Assembly: GCA_043228905.1 (NCBI GenBank)
Contig: JBHGNT010000001.1
Coordinates: 32,860,001 to 32,924,000, forward strand
DNA: 64,000 bases
DNA from: Azolla caroliniana
Taxonomy: Eukaryota > Polypodiophyta
Reading direction: 5' to 3'
Shown here: piece by piece, positions 47,941 through 62,900 of the stretch
Layout: each line of letters opens with the position of its first letter
How positions within the stretch are numbered: the first letter of the stretch is position 1
Notes under the pieces: generated by a model
Databases searched by the model: none
What the model saw: only the letters and a program-made list of their open reading frames with translations
What the model was told of the DNA's origin: nothing
Translations under genes and position numbers: made by a program

Positions 47941-50072
47941 GCTCAACTCGGAGCTTTGTTTGCTGTCTGTTTCTTTCCTCTCTCTGTGGAGTTCTACTTC
48001 CTCTTCTGGTGATGGGGATGATGATGTGTCATTTTTAAAGGGGAGCCTGGATCCTTCCAATCTCCCTCTTTCCAAATCAAACGTTAAATATCGTTTAGTG
48101 CCATTGTTCGTTCTCTTTGATCTCTCCTTCTCTCTCTCTTCTTTCTCTCTAGTGAGAACACACATTTACATTAATAAATGTATGTGAGCGATAAACAATA
48201 CATACTTACAATGGGCATGCATCCCCAATGGAGCATGGTCACCCACTACACTAACTTACAATGGCCATGTTCCACTACGCATGTTGAATTGCCAATACGC
48301 AAGACGAACAAACACTCCACTCAAGAAATCATTTCTATTTGCTTCCAGTAATGAAAAATTGTCACCTTAGTACTCCCTTTCAACTTTCGTAGACATGTTT
48401 TGGCTCCGTGCCTACCGTCAAATATGAACGCGTTGCACATATCCCAATTATGGTGTGTGATCCCCGATACCTCGGAAACCATGGTGTGGAGAATATGGTT
48501 GTTGAAAGCATCTAAGGAGGGAAGCATGCCAACCAATTTTATGGTAGCCCCCTTTTTTATTTACTCAAAATGGTTCTCATGGACTTTGCCGAATAACAAT
48601 CTTGATCACAAAGCACCCATCCACTACATCTGATTTGCATGTAAAAACTAAATGCATGCCCATTGGTACACACGACACGTTCAATCAATGAGTAGTTTTT
48701 GTTAGATCTCATTCATTGCATTGACCTTATAGGGTTTTTAGTGGATCCATTCGTCACTAGTAAAGGTGACGCGCACAAACCCGAGACCAACTCCCATAAC
48801 ACCTATGTGTAAGTTGCAACTAAGTATATGAAACATTATAATGGCGATGACACGTTTGTTTGTTTGAATGTTAATAGCAAATGAACCTCATAAAGGGTTT
48901 TCGTGTTGATGTATCATTGTCTTGTTTTGATCTATGCCAATTGGATTTTATTCTATATCCATTGTAGGTACTCAATTGATGCATGTATGGAGGTAGTGTG
49001 ATTATGTGGGTTGTGGAGGCCCTGCCATTGTCATGGGCAATCTTATACTTCTTTAGATGTTGCTTATGAAATTTAAAAACCTTCAAAGCTAGTCCACACA
49101 AGATCAAGTGAGAGGGAGATACTCTTTGATCCTATTTAATGATAGATCAAAATATTTGTCATGATTGTATTATAACTATGGTTATGTTGTTTAAACACAT
49201 TCCATTGAGGGTAGATAGGTAAGTAGTCGGTTGGTATCAATTTCAACACTCTTTGATGATTCAACACACATATGAGGAGATAAGACATTAACACATGTAC
49301 GCCATGTCGTATTGATGAGCATTGCTCAGGGGAAGAACTAACTTAGGACATTTCTATGGTTTATAGAATCTTCACTTTTAAGTTCAGGAATATTCTACCA
49401 TCGAAGTAAAGGTGTTTGCGTGTTATTCCAACACTTGGATATTATAAACGTTGATGGGCATGTTTGGATCATTATTTTACGTTGATAAGAAAGCAATATG
49501 AACTTAGGGTGATGTTATACAACATTTGGGGTTTTTTCCACATGTAACATCATTGCATTAGTTACACGTTACAAGGGGAATTTTCACCACAAGCTCACCA
49601 TTTCAAAAATGTCGATCCTTTCTTTCCACAAAAGATATTTCACTTTCCAAATGTCAACAATCGAGACAAACGTAACCCATACATACGTTCTACGTGTGAT
49701 AAGGGCACCAAATAAGTTAAAAGAACTATGTACATATATACTTTATGTCAAGTCAAGGACCTAGATATTTAATGTTTTCTTATTGGAATAAACTTTTAAA
49801 AACTTTACCTTACATCATTGCCAATCAAGTCACCTCTCCATAGTTGATGTCGAGAAAACTTGTAACTTTCTTTTTATGAATAATTTAATCAAAAGGAAAG
49901 TTTTCATGAACATGCAAAGCTCTTGCATTTTGGGTTTACACTAAAGTACAACACACGTAGGGAAACTGCCATCTTAGTGTGTTCGTGAAGAATCGGGAGG
50001 GGTGTAATTTAGTATCGTTTCGAAGGTGGCAATGGCATAGAAAGGGGGGATTTAGTGGTGATGAATGGCAAG

Positions 50073-50083
50073 CACGTGACGTC
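50073..50083. promoter_or_regulatory. Overlapping G-box and TGACGTC in the CFAP58 upstream region
   Basis: CACGTGACGTC combines a G-box (CACGTG) with a TGACGTC element, both bZIP/bHLH-type sites in plants. It is about 850 bp upstream of the CFAP58 ATG, so any role is conjecture. Confidence 0.25.
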
Positions 50084-50198
50084 GAGGGGATTTTGGGAAA
50101 TTGAATGGCATTTTGAGAAAAAGACCTCTTGTTTGAAGGAAAAAGAAAACATGAAACATAAACCGGGAGCATTGGAGGGATTTTGCGAGAAAGGAGGA

Positions 50199-50681
50199 GG
50201 GGGGGGGGTGGTAATTATTGTTGGGCAAATATTCAAAAGGAATGGACGGGCGAGGGCAGGTAGTGTTAGCAGGAATGTGATGAAAGTTTCGGGCAGGGAG
50301 TTTAGGAAAATTGTGAGAACGGAAAAGAGGGGGGGGGGGGGGGGGATTTTTAGGATAGTAACGGCAGGCTGGCCATAATACATCACGAATGGGCGAGGGG
50401 TGGGCAAATTTGAAAAGGGTGGCACGTCAATGTCTTGGAAACATGAGGGAGGTATAAAAAAATTGGAGGAGGTTAAAAGGGTAGCAGTGGAATTTCGTGA
50501 GAAGTTAAAAGGAAAGGAGACGGGGGCAACCGTGGAATTTCTGGAAACTTAGGTACGAGTTTTGCTTTGTTTTGTGGGGCGTAGAAGGTTTGGGTGTTTG
50601 TGTGTGTTTTTTGTGTGTGCAAGGTAACATAACAGAAACATGTAATTTGTAAAGAGACCCCCCCCCCCCCCCCCCCCCCCC
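50199..50681. repeat. Long homopolymer G and C tracts upstream of CFAP58
   Basis: Three tracts lie on the plus strand: 10 G at 50199-50208, 17 G at 50329-50345 and 24 C at 50658-50681, all within 750 bp upstream of the start codon. They could form G-quadruplex-type structures (the C tract on the other strand). Tract lengths are prone to sequencing error. Confidence 0.9.
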
Positions 50682-50929
50682 AACCCAAAAGCAAAATAAA
50701 TAAATAAATATAACAAACAAAACAAACGAGGAGCGCCTCTCCATAGCCCAAACCACGACATGGAAGGAGAGAGATCGATGCGCAGGTTTTAGGGCTATTC
50801 GTCTTCTTCCTTCTGTTCTGACATTCTTAGCAAGAAGAAGAAGAAGAGGAGGAGCAGAGGAGAGATTGCTTTATTAGAAGGAGAAGAAGAAGAAGAAGAC
50901 GTTTTTTATTTGTTTTTCTCTCCGCAGCA

Positions 50930-53900
50930 ATGGCTGATCCTGATGATGGCGATATGGATGCCATGAAGAAGGAGAAACTCAGGGCTTATGAAGCTTCTTT
51001 AGGTGGCTTCGAGCTAAAGGCGTTCGAGGCACTTGAAAGGGAATTTCAAGAGGTTTGTTTAATGAATCAAAAAACTATCCCCAATACATTTCGTTTTTTA
51101 TGTGTAATTTCTGATCTAATTTGAAGAATTTAGGGTTTTCGAGAAATTGTCATTTTTTTAGGCACAATGTATCTCTCTTTTTATTGCTTTGAAAATGCTT
51201 GGAAGTTTTTGGAGATTTGGTAAACATGTCATATTCTGTAGTTTTTATGAATGTGTAAGTTTAAGGCATTGATACATTGAAGTTTTTGGCCCAAACTCTG
51301 ATTTTGTCTGGGAAAATTTAGGGTTTTGAAAACTTGGCACATTTTATGGTTTTAATTGACACAAGATTGAAAATATCTTTCCAAATATCAATCCTGTGCT
51401 GAAAATTCCATGTTCCTGGTCAGTTTGTAGCTTTATTCTATCAAAACACTGCAAACATTTTTGTGCAAATTTTAGTTATATAACTGATTCTTCTAGGGTT
51501 TGTAAGCGTATCACTGTGTAGGCTAACACATCAAAATTCTGTAAAAGTTGTGCAAATTCCGGTTCATTATTAAAATTTTTAGGGCCCTGGAGATGCTTAC
51601 CATGTAGACATTTCTTAAATTGAGATCCATTGTGGTTTCCAAAGGAATTCTAAAATTTTTAAAGTTGTAAATGAAACTCATTGTTATTCAAGCCGATATA
51701 AGTAGATGATTTAAGGGTTAAGATTGAAATTTGTTAATCATTGCATAGAACTGACTTTAGGGATTTGCAAACTTGTCGTCTTATGCTACTGGATATATTT
51801 GTGTAGGTTTTGCAAACTTGTCTTCTTATGCTACTGGATATATTTGTGTAGGTTTTGCAAGAATTGCAACAAGACAGGAGTTTGGACCGGTTCCGGGCCG
51901 AATACGAGAAGCTACACCGAGCTTTGAAGAAGTCTCATGGTTGGTTTTCTTATTTTTCCATAGCTATAGAGAAAGAAATATTAAATACATGTCTGAGAGT
52001 GTTTCTTTAGAGATAGCACTTTCTACGATTATTTCCAACTTAGCTATTGGAGACTTAGTCAACCCCACAAAAAACTGAGCCTTCTAAACCCTACAGAAAA
52101 AAGATAAACTTCATTGTTTGTTCCAGAAGCTTTCTCATTCTTTATGTAATGGCAGCACGTGCTGCTGTCTTCAGTAACCCATCTTGCCATATGTGATTAT
52201 AAATCTTTTTTATTTTGAATTAGAAGTACGTTTTCCTGAGCTGCCACAGGGAGAAGTTATTCTTAAGGTTAAAGTCAATTATTGATTCCCAGTGCGATTA
52301 TTTGAATAAAATGAGGGAAAGTTATTGATGGAGAGTCAGGATCCAAGTTGGGAACTGATGGCTGTAGGTTTGCAACAACTTCCTGTTTGTTGTGTGCGAC
52401 ATGTATTTATTGGACACCAAACTTTCCAGAACCCATAAGTTTCCGAAGATACACTTGCAATATATCAAGCTCTCTAGTATTTTTTTAGGAATTTAGCAAT
52501 CTGCAATGTAACCTTTTGGGAATTTGTTCTGGTGTGGACAACTGGACATGCTAGTTTGATGTCTTTCATTCAATATCTTTGAACAACTTGACTTCATAAT
52601 GCTTAGGAGAATTAGAATGTTCTTCTTTATTATCCACAAATTTGTAGTTTTTGCCTCCAAATATTCTTTCATGAAACGAACTATCTCTCTGCTTTATGTT
52701 TCTTGTAATGAAATGTAAAGGATTCAACGTAGATATCCTTCTCAAAAGAAGGATCTCAGGGGAAAAACGTTTGAAGGTTTTACCTTGTAGCTTTTGTGTT
52801 CATGGAAAATAAAACAAAATATCTGAGAGACACTGAGGTTTGCCATTGGAGAGTGAAATGACCTTGTATCAACTCAATTGAACTCTCTCCTTTATAATCT
52901 CTTTAAATGGGGAATCATCTGGAATGCAAATACAATAATCAAACAAGTTTAATGAAATTTCCATATTATTCTTTACATTAACCCTAAGTAACAAATAAAT
53001 CATGCTTGAATTAGAAGTATTGTATCATAGCTAGTATGAAGCTTGGATGCTCTGATTTTCAGTGCTTTAAGTTCTTGTTTGCACAAGGCTACTTATTACT
53101 TGTTGATTAACAATTCTGGTACTTACCAACTTTAGGCTCATCAGCTATAACAAAATTTCCACAAATCTCATAGAGAATATTGTGGTGTTTTAATGTTGTT
53201 GATAATATATGATTCATGTTCATAAAAATTTAGCTTCTTGTATTGCCATTTGTCTCTTCAATGTTAGAAAGTGAGAAAAGACTCATAAAAAAATGCCGGG
53301 ACCTCAACAATGAGATTCTTGCAAATGCTGCAAAAGTTCAAAATGCACTGAAATTAAATGAAGAAGACCAAATGACGGTTCTTGCATTGAAGAAAGAAAT
53401 TGATAAGGCATGGAAACTGGTTGATGCTTCTCAAGAACGGGAAGAGAAGGCAAAAGACAATATACAGTAGGGCTCTGACATAATAATTTGTTTAAATATA
53501 AAATTAATGTATGAATTGTATCAATTCATGATAAAATTGTGCAAATTGTATAACATAATTGCCGGTTGTTCACGAACTTTTGCAGCCTCAGAGAATACTA
53601 AATATTATAGCTTAATCAAATGTTGTTACCTGATGTGCTATGACATGCTCCCAGAACTCGTGTTATTCCTTCTCATTTGCAGTCTGCAGAAGTTAAAACA
53701 AAACAAATTTTAGATTCACACATATGAAGTGTAGATATGCCACATTTAGTTGAGACGAATCTTATCATACCCGCAAGAAAATTTGAGCATGCACTTAAAT
53801 TCTTCTACAATATATCCTTTTTGTGTTATATTATTAAAAACATATTCTTGACGGGCCTCAGTTCCATAGGATTGTCTGCTATAACAGTCAAAATGGGGGA

Positions 53901-56900
53901 GGCATTTTGCAGGTGGAAAAAAGTGGTTTTTAACCAGTGATGCCTCTTCCCAATCTAGTTTCCCTTATGTTGCCCAAATATGTGATTCAATGTTGCTTTG
54001 TACTTACGAGCTTGGTGAAAATGTTTCAAACATGTTCGTTATTTGTGGTGCTGGAAAAATGCTACGTTTTTTCTTTGAGTATTTTATATAGTATTTTTAG
54101 TAAGGTATTCAAAGGTACATCCCTTTGTATTCTGGCGACTACCTCTGATTTCTTTGTTTTTTATCACACATGACCCCAAATAGCCCACTCTAGTATAAGT
54201 AATGTTGTACAAAAGTTAAGAAATTGGTTATTTCCTCATTTCCTCATTTCCTCCTTGTGCAAGTGGAAACACAGGTAAAATAAAAGTATTCAAGAAAAAA
54301 CAATTAAAAATTTCATACATGTTCACAATATCTAATGCACGCCTTCAGAAAGATATGCAACACATTGCAACATACAGCAGTACGTATCCTGCAGTAGGCT
54401 GAAACTCACCTACAGGAAATCTAATGTATAGAATTTTGTATCACTTGAGTTAAAAAAATATAGAGGTTCATTGGTTGTATGCTATCACTTTCACATTCCA
54501 TCAATCAGAATCTGGCTTGGTGATTTTGTGAATCTCTTGCATGACTAAGAAATAACAATGTAGAGTGTAGCCTCACACCCATTATTTCCTATTTATAAGC
54601 AAATCCATCCCCATGGTTGATTTGCACCATTTTTTAGGTACCTTTGTTTGACTCAGACATATAAAAGAAACTACTTTATAAGAAAACAAGGACTGACATC
54701 TTTGCCTCCAAGTTGTAAAAGATGAACTTGATATTTCAGGTTATTCAAGTTTATGATTTCTAGTGTTGGTAGTAGTATACTTTCTTCCTCTTATGTAAAC
54801 CTTTTCTGTTTTCTTGATTGATCTAGACTAATGTATTTTGGAGATTGTTGTGTTGGCTACATCCCATTTTGGAGATGTTGCGAATCACAGTTTCATTCTA
54901 TAGTAGTCAGTCTGTTGATAATGTTTGGACATATCTTGTACTTCCAGCAAAATTATTTTCTATAAGTTTGTTAGAAATGTCATTGGGTTAGAGCATCCAA
55001 AATTTTAACTTGAAGTGGATGGTCCTTAAAAATACCACATAATTATTTGCTATGATGTTAATACATTTGAAATCTTCTTTAATTCTATATAAAATTTACA
55101 CACAGACAGTTAAAAATAGAGATATCAAATTTGAGCCAGATCATCGATCAGGGAACAGGGCTAAGTGTTGGCCAGGAGCAAGAGGTATACAAAAGAATAG
55201 AGTAGCATGAATGCTGTACCTATTGAATTATTTTGATGTGATTGGTATGGAAATATTTTTATGTTATTCTAAATTTATATTGCACTTGCAGCTTAATGAT
55301 TTGATAAAGCAAAAAGAGGATGCTTGTCGAGAGAGAGATCAGCAACTCACACATATTGTTCAGCTAAGAAAAGAGATAACAGAGATGAGTGAGAAATTAC
55401 GAATCTCTGAGGAGGAAAAGTTGGCCTTTGAACATGAATCAAACAGTCAAAAAGACCAAATAGCTTCAAAAAAAGCAGAATGTGAAAGGTAAGTGTGGTT
55501 TCAGTATTCAAAGCTTAATAGAAATGGATTTTTTTCTACAAATTCTTAGATGTGACAAAAAGTCGTTTTTGCCTTCTCCAAAAGACTTCTTTAACTTATA
55601 AATCTTCTGAACAAAAATATCAGTAACTACTATGCACATACTTCTTGGCTGGAAGATGTATAATGCTGATAGCTTATTGAGAATTGCTTTATTCTCCAGC
55701 TGCCATCAAATCTCTGTAGTGCTGTAATAGCATTAAATGTTTCTAGCTTTAACTGGAAGTCGCTAAAAAGATTAAGATATTCCCTCTAGAAACCTAAACA
55801 TGTAGGGCAGTGTACAGAATGCAGGAAGCTACATAACCTGTATAGTTGCGTAGTCTTTAACTTATGTGACAATTTAATGTTCTTGTTTCTACTAGGTTAT
55901 AATAGTGAGGAGAATGAGATGTTAACTGGAGGTTTGATGACAGGGAAATGAAAAAAAAAGAACGAATGGAGAAGGAAATCAGAGAACTTAAGGTTTCATT
56001 GGAAACCAGACAGACTGAAATTAAAGGAAAGCAGCAAGAAGTAATAGAAAGCCAAGAACATGTTGAAAAACTTGAACACCAGCTTCGTGAACACAAGCAA
56101 CTTGTAGATAAAGTTCAAAAGGAATTTGATGCAGTTAACCAGAAGGTTTAGTGGAAAAGATTTCTCCTAAATGTTTGTGAATGAGTAATGACCATGTATG
56201 CCCGTGCAATAGCATGTAGGTTTTCAACATGGTACTTCTTCCTGAACATGTTTTAGGACAGGTTATAAAGCTTCATAGTGATCTTGAGGAGCAAATTCAT
56301 GCTAATACACAACTTCTAGCAGAAAATAGCCAGAAACAGGTAGAGCTAAAGATAAAAGATGATGAAATACAATCAGTCAAAGCTGAGGTTGTACGCATTA
56401 ATAAGGTAACAGTCTACTGCAGCTCTTTAAATGAAAACACCCGAGGTTAATGTTTTTACAGGCAGAAGGATGTTTTTGATATGATTTATTCAATATAGTC
56501 AAGAGGAATCTCACTATTTTTCCTTATTTTGGCCAGATCCGGGAAGCCACTGTTTTAAAACTGAAAGCATTGGAGAAACATAAGGAAGAAGTAGAAGCCC
56601 AAAGAGAGGAGTTACGAGCAGAAATTCAAAGTTTGGGAAAAGAAGTAGAGCTACAGAGAAAGCTAGCAGAACAAGAACGCAAGAGACAAGAGGAGCTTCT
56701 ACGTGAACGTGATGTTTTGAACAAGCTGAAGACTCAAGTATAGTATTAGCTATGATGCTATGAAAAATACATTATAAATGACATCTTGAACATTACAGAT
56801 AGCTACTACGTACTAGAGAACAGTTTTCTGCAACCCCATTTTGTTAGCAATAAGTGAAATGTAGCAACATTTGGTATCCTAATGGGATTTTCTTGATTTC

Positions 56901-59900
56901 TTGAGTCGAAAACTCATGGAAATGCACATGCAGATTTCAGTGCATGCTTTAAGCACCCATATAGTTAATTTCATTTCAAGAACTGTAGAGCCCCTTGAAT
57001 AAATTTTCATATGAAATGGCTAGGGAAGTTTTCCTAAGTGGGATATGGGTAAGTGGCTTGTAGGTTTGTTGAATAATCTGGTCCTGAAATATGTGGAGCA
57101 TGATGTCATGAGACATGTTATGGGTGGTGAACTGGTAGCCTATGGCCATCCGTCTGCTGCTGTTATAAAACTGTACAAAATGACAAAGGCAAAGACATCA
57201 GAATTTTGCAAATTTTTTGTATGGAGAAAAGTAACCTGACAACGAGATCCCCAATAAATCACATTCTTTCTTCTGCTGGAACCCAAGTGTTTAAACTGCC
57301 CCGATGGTGCGTGATCCTCTCCAAACCATGTTATTAGGCAATGTTTGGATGGAGAAACAAAATTGAGTGAGCCCTTCAATCTGTACATAAACAAAATGGG
57401 AACCTGAGGACAAGATAGCCATGTTTTGCATGTCAGTTAGGAAGTATGCACATATGAATGCACATATGCTGCTTTCTAGAGAAATTTTGGAAGAACTAGG
57501 AAAAAAGATGTATGAAGGCAATATTAATAACTCTAGGTTTCAAGGTTGTGATTCCATGCATTGATTTTTAAATGCCACGAGTTCCTCTCTGAATAGAGAA
57601 TTTAAAGTCTTACTCTTATATATAAGAGTAGTGGAATATGAGAAGAAAGACAACTACAAAATTTGTACTGAGGATTGGGGAGACTCTCATAATTGGTATG
57701 TGAAGAGCGGACATTAATTTGAAACAATGACTCAGACAAATTTGTCTTACTGACTTCTAGTGGGATATTTAAGGAAGAAAGAAATGTTAATGTTTTTTAG
57801 GACGATAACATGATGTACGAGACTGAATGAAAGTTTGTCTTGAAATGTGATCTCATCTTTGAGAACAATAAGTCAAAACAAACATAAATATATTAGTAAA
57901 ATTGTGTAGGGTACCAAACAATCTTGCTATCTAAGCAATTAACACTCCAAGCTTTGATGATCTGAAACTTTTGTCATTAAAAGATCTCCATGATTTGTCG
58001 ATTCAAGATGGAGGGGCCTCAGAAGTGCTGTAAGCAACTTTGATTTTAGGTGATTGGGCAGCATGTACAAACCCTTTCTGTAAACAGAAGAAAATAGCAG
58101 TGTGTCACCAGACTAAGTGAACATGTTCTAACTTCTAGCTTTTTGTGAGATGTCCATGAGAAAAGAGAGATGCACCCCATTCACTCTGAAATTTGCGGAT
58201 TACTCAGTGTAAGTAACTCCCAATGTCTGTTATAGAGCAAAGCCCACGAGCAGACACATGAGAGCTCTTGCATATTCACAGTAGAGAGATCATGCTATGT
58301 TAGAAAAAATGTTTTCTCAGTTGCTCCTTTACATGCTAGAACTCAATAAAAACGGCTTCACATGTAGAGCCTTGACCACAACATTCAAAGGGGTTAAAAC
58401 ACTGGGAAACAGCAATTTTGTTGGCTTGGAGAGAATATCCGGCAAATAATGGATATGTAGATACTCTACCGCACACCGTGCCTCACATGTGGTGCGATAT
58501 ATGTTGTTTGTAGAGTAAAACTGGCTTCCAACCTCAAATAATTGATCTTGTATAGTTGAAGGGAAACATGTTGTGTGAACTTTATGCAGGTGTCAATTGA
58601 TGTATGTAATTGCTTTTGGATGTCAAAGTTCAAAGTACTAGATGACTATTTTTCTTAAAGAAAAATGGAAAGACAAGTCAAGATCCTATATTCCAGACCT
58701 TTCACTTTTGTTGAGTACTTGGTATCTGGGTCGAATATAGGGGATACTCAGATTTTCTGAATAATACACAAGTTGAAACCTCATGATCAGCAACAGTTTG
58801 GTGTCTTGACTTGTAAATTCAACATGCTTCATGTGTGTAGACCTCATATGGTATGAAGATCATTTTCTGGGGGAGAGTTACTTTTTTTTCTAGTTTGTAC
58901 CCATAGACCATTTTGTCTGCAGCTTCGTGATGCTTTAAGAATGTTTTAGAGCTCATATTATACTTCAATGGTGTGTGTTTTTAAACTAGAACATTTGAAA
59001 GTGTGTATATTTCTGGATATAAGCATCGTAATATTTTTTGCATCTCTGCTTCATAATAAGCTGACATGATTTGTTTCTCCTATATAAATTAGGCTGAAAA
59101 TTCGATAGAGAAACAAAGTGATTTGGTTAAGATAAATGAGGTTTCAATCCACAATCTTGAAGCAGAAATACAAAATTATCGAGATTCATCACAAAAACAA
59201 GAAAGATTGATTAGTAAATTGGAGAAAGAGCGGCAGAAGTATGGTGCAGAAGCATCTCAAGCTGGTGTCAAGTATATGCAAGTATGTTCATGATTTTTTT
59301 TTCTATGCTCATTTCTGAAGGTAGATGGTGTGAATCATCTTATGTAAGATGAATGGGGAATACTGAATCTCCTCCTTACAGGCACTTGATGAGGTGAGTG
59401 CAAGAGAAGTTACCATCATGGATCTACAAAAGAGAATAGTAGAAGGTGAAAATCGCCTTAAACAGCAGCAAAATCTCTATGAGACAGTTCGGAGTGAAAG
59501 GAACCTTCTGAGCAAAAACTTAGTTGATGCCCAAGATGAAATAAATGAACTCAGGAGACGAATTAAAGTCATGAATCATCAGATTGAGCAGATGAAGGAA
59601 GAGATCAACACAAAGGAACTTGCGCTTATCAAAGAGCACTTTGACTTCACAAAGGTGATCATCTATATTTTCTCAATGTTGGAGTATCACCTGACCTGTA
59701 TTATCATTATTCTATTAGCATACCTTGTCAAATAGTACTGTCTACATTTGATTGTAATATTATTTGTTGCCATGTTGCAGGCAGAAATATGACATGGGTA
59801 GGATCATACATAACGTCAAGGTTTTATTTAGGTCAAATTGACTAAAATAGCATCAAGTTCAGGTCAAATCTGCTAAAAGTAGCATTACAATTAATATTGA

Positions 59901-62900
59901 ACATCAGAAAATGATATAGCTCATCCTTTGCCTAACAAATGGTAAAGTTTACCAATTTTTTCTGCAATTTCAGTACACAGTGGATGGGTATTTGGGTATT
60001 TCCTGGGATGGATAGATGATAGTGTCACAGGATTATGAACTTTTGCATACCATTCTTATTCAGAAATATATAGAAGCAGCAAAGGTTTTTATATGATTAT
60101 GTTTGGAAGCATATTTTTGGCTCATAGGGGCCAGCAAAGCCCACAATGTTTGCTGGAGATATGTCACCTACATAGAAATAATTGCAAAAATCTAATCAAT
60201 TTCATTTTTACTTCAGATGTAGCAATATCAAATGGGTGATTTCGATAGTATTAAAACGAATCTCATTTTCAGAAAGCCCCTTAAGATAAATCTCATTATA
60301 TGTGAGTGGTTATGCAAGAAAATTGTAACAGAACGAGAAAGAGAAAATAGCAGAAACATCTGGGAAATACTATTGAAACTTAAAATTTATAAAAAGCAAT
60401 TATAAGAACAGCAGTTTTGTAAAATTGCTTCCTTCTGTTTGCTGAAAATTAGGTTTTCACAGCTTTTGTAATTATGAATGTTCTTTATCACTAATATAAA
60501 GAAATTCCTGTAAGATCCCCAAGTAAAATGTTTCTGATGGAAGTCTTTGTAACAGGTAGAGAAGGAAAGAGAAACACTGAAACAAGAATTGAGCAAAGCT
60601 CACCAGGAGATAAAAGAAGGAGAGGCAATCATTGCATCACATAATACAGAAATAGAGAACATGAACCATATTATCAGTGAGGCAGATGATGAGAAATTCA
60701 GGCAGAAAAAGGAGCTAGATATCATAAAAAATGAGAGGGACATTCTAGGAACACAGGTGATTGAGAGTGTCAACATTATTAGTATGAGTAATTAAATGAA
60801 TAGAAATAGAAACTGTTTAATATCCGTCACTTCTGTGAGCAGGTAGCTGCACCCCACAACTGATCTATATCTGCACTAATTTAGTGTTCTGAGTTAAGGT
60901 CTTATTCAATGTTTCGTAGCTTACACGAAGAAATGAGGAGCTGGCCCTGCTGTATGAGAAGATAAAGATTCAACAGTCCACTCTTAGTAAAGGACAAGTT
61001 CAATACAGATGTCGACTTAATGAGTTGCGTCTTCTCAAAATAAAGCTTACAGAGTTAAAAAGAGAACATGGGGTCCTGCGAGGATCAGTTCAAAACATTC
61101 AGGTTCTAAAACGAGAAGTACATAGTTTAGGTCGAGAACTACTGCAAGAGCGTACAAAGGTGCGGCTCCCTGCTCCCGTATGAATCTCAAATATGCTTCA
61201 GATGTTAAACAAGTAATCATTATGATGAAAACTTGGTTACAGGTCAAAGCATTATCAGAAGAGCTGGAAAACCCCTTGAATGTGCACCGCTGGCGCCAAC
61301 TTGAAGGAAGTGACCCAACTGCTTATGAAATGATTTTGAAAATTCAAACTCTGCAAAAACGGTTGATACTCAAAACTGAACAGGTGTGATCTTGTTTTTT
61401 CTTTCTTTTCAATGCTTCACAATCATTAATTTGTATAATGCCAATGAAGTTTTGGAAGAACTAGAATACCAAGGTCTACATTCAACATTAAAGGACTATT
61501 TCAAGACACCACAGGTAGTGTTAATGGACTTCTCTCTGAGAGATAGCTCCAAAGAGAAGTATGGAAAGCAACCTTTCAGTTTGTTGTGCTCAAGACTGCA
61601 TGTAATTGTTATACTTAGCATAATAGACAAGTATTATCTCAACGTTACCCCTACTTGGAGAGTGATATATTTGAAGTTAAAGAAGACGACAAACAAAAAA
61701 TTTGCTCTTTGGAATTTCAGTAGTTTGGGGACTTTCTAATGCTTTCATCTTGTTTGTTGAGACGCTTCAGGCAACTGATCCTCCTTTCTTTTCCCTCAGT
61801 GATTTTATCTAAGCATACTTTTCTGAGCGTGCATTTGTCTTATCAAAATGCTTTTTTTGCGGTCTCGTGTAGGTTGTGGAAAAGGATATTTTGATTCAAG
61901 AAAAAGAGAAACTTTACGTTGAGCTCAGAAAGATTTTGGCTCGACAACCTGGCCCAGAAGTTTCTGAACAACTGGGGCTGTATGCGAAAACTTTGAAAGA
62001 GAAGACCCATCAAATGCAATCAATGACATCAGAACTCCAGATGTATCAGGTCAGACAGCTCTCTATGCACCCATCTCATTACAAGGTTTCACTGTACTCT
62101 TGCTTAGAGGTAACATTTTATGGCAAAACATTTAATCCTCAAACATCTTTATGGTGGTGTTGAGTTGTGTTCACACTACATGCTTATTCTTTGTTTAGTT
62201 TACAATGTGTCTGGTCTCAACATTTAATCCATCTAGACAATGGGTTTGTCAACCTTGTTGTTGACAAATAAAGTCTATTATCTCCAGATTCCAAAGGTAC
62301 TCTCGTAAGACACACCTGTAGTACACATAAAACAAGATTTTGTTACTCAAAGATGTACAAAGACACCCTGTGGGCTGTCCTGATGATCAGAGACACTAAG
62401 TACATGTGAAATCTATAATAAATACAAAAATTCTGTGTTTGGTCCCTTACTCCATGAAGATGCAACCTCTTGAGCGAATGTGTGATGGGTACTACGATAT
62501 TTCAGCTAAAAATTTGTAATCCCATAAATGGCGTATGATTGTGTATTATATAGTAATAATCGGTTGTCTAACTAATTGATCCTGTAGCTGAATCATTGTA
62601 GTTGACCGAGTTGGACAATACTATCTTATATTTTTTCACATCACCAACTAGCCATGCAATTCTGATGTGAAATACACCACATTCTACAATTGAAGGGTAT
62701 AATGCATCTTTGAACCAATCCTAGAGCAGTCGGATTAGAACTGGAAGCATTCTGTTTTTGAATATCTCGTGCACCTTATATATATATCAATGTTAATTCT
62801 TATTTGAACTTTGGTGCAGGGTCAAGTGAAGGAGCATTCAGCTGAAATAAAAAGGTTGAATGCAGAACTTGATGGAATAAAGCATAAGCTCTATGAAAAG

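Larger units (their letters stand above)
47941..50929. other. Divergent intergenic region between COR413IM and CFAP58
   Basis: Contains the upstream regions of both divergently transcribed genes. The right third has long G and C tracts and a GAA/GGA-rich CFAP58 leader (about 50830-50905). Open frames in the G/C-tract region are low-complexity and not called. I recognise no other gene. Confidence 0.6.

Noticed and set aside
61386-61739. 117-codon plus-strand frame in CFAP58 intron 13, including a coiled-coil-like VLEELEYQGLHSTLKDYF segment
   Set aside because: There is no usable acceptor in the right phase and CFAP58 is continuous without it. It could be a decayed or cryptic exon, but that is unsupported.
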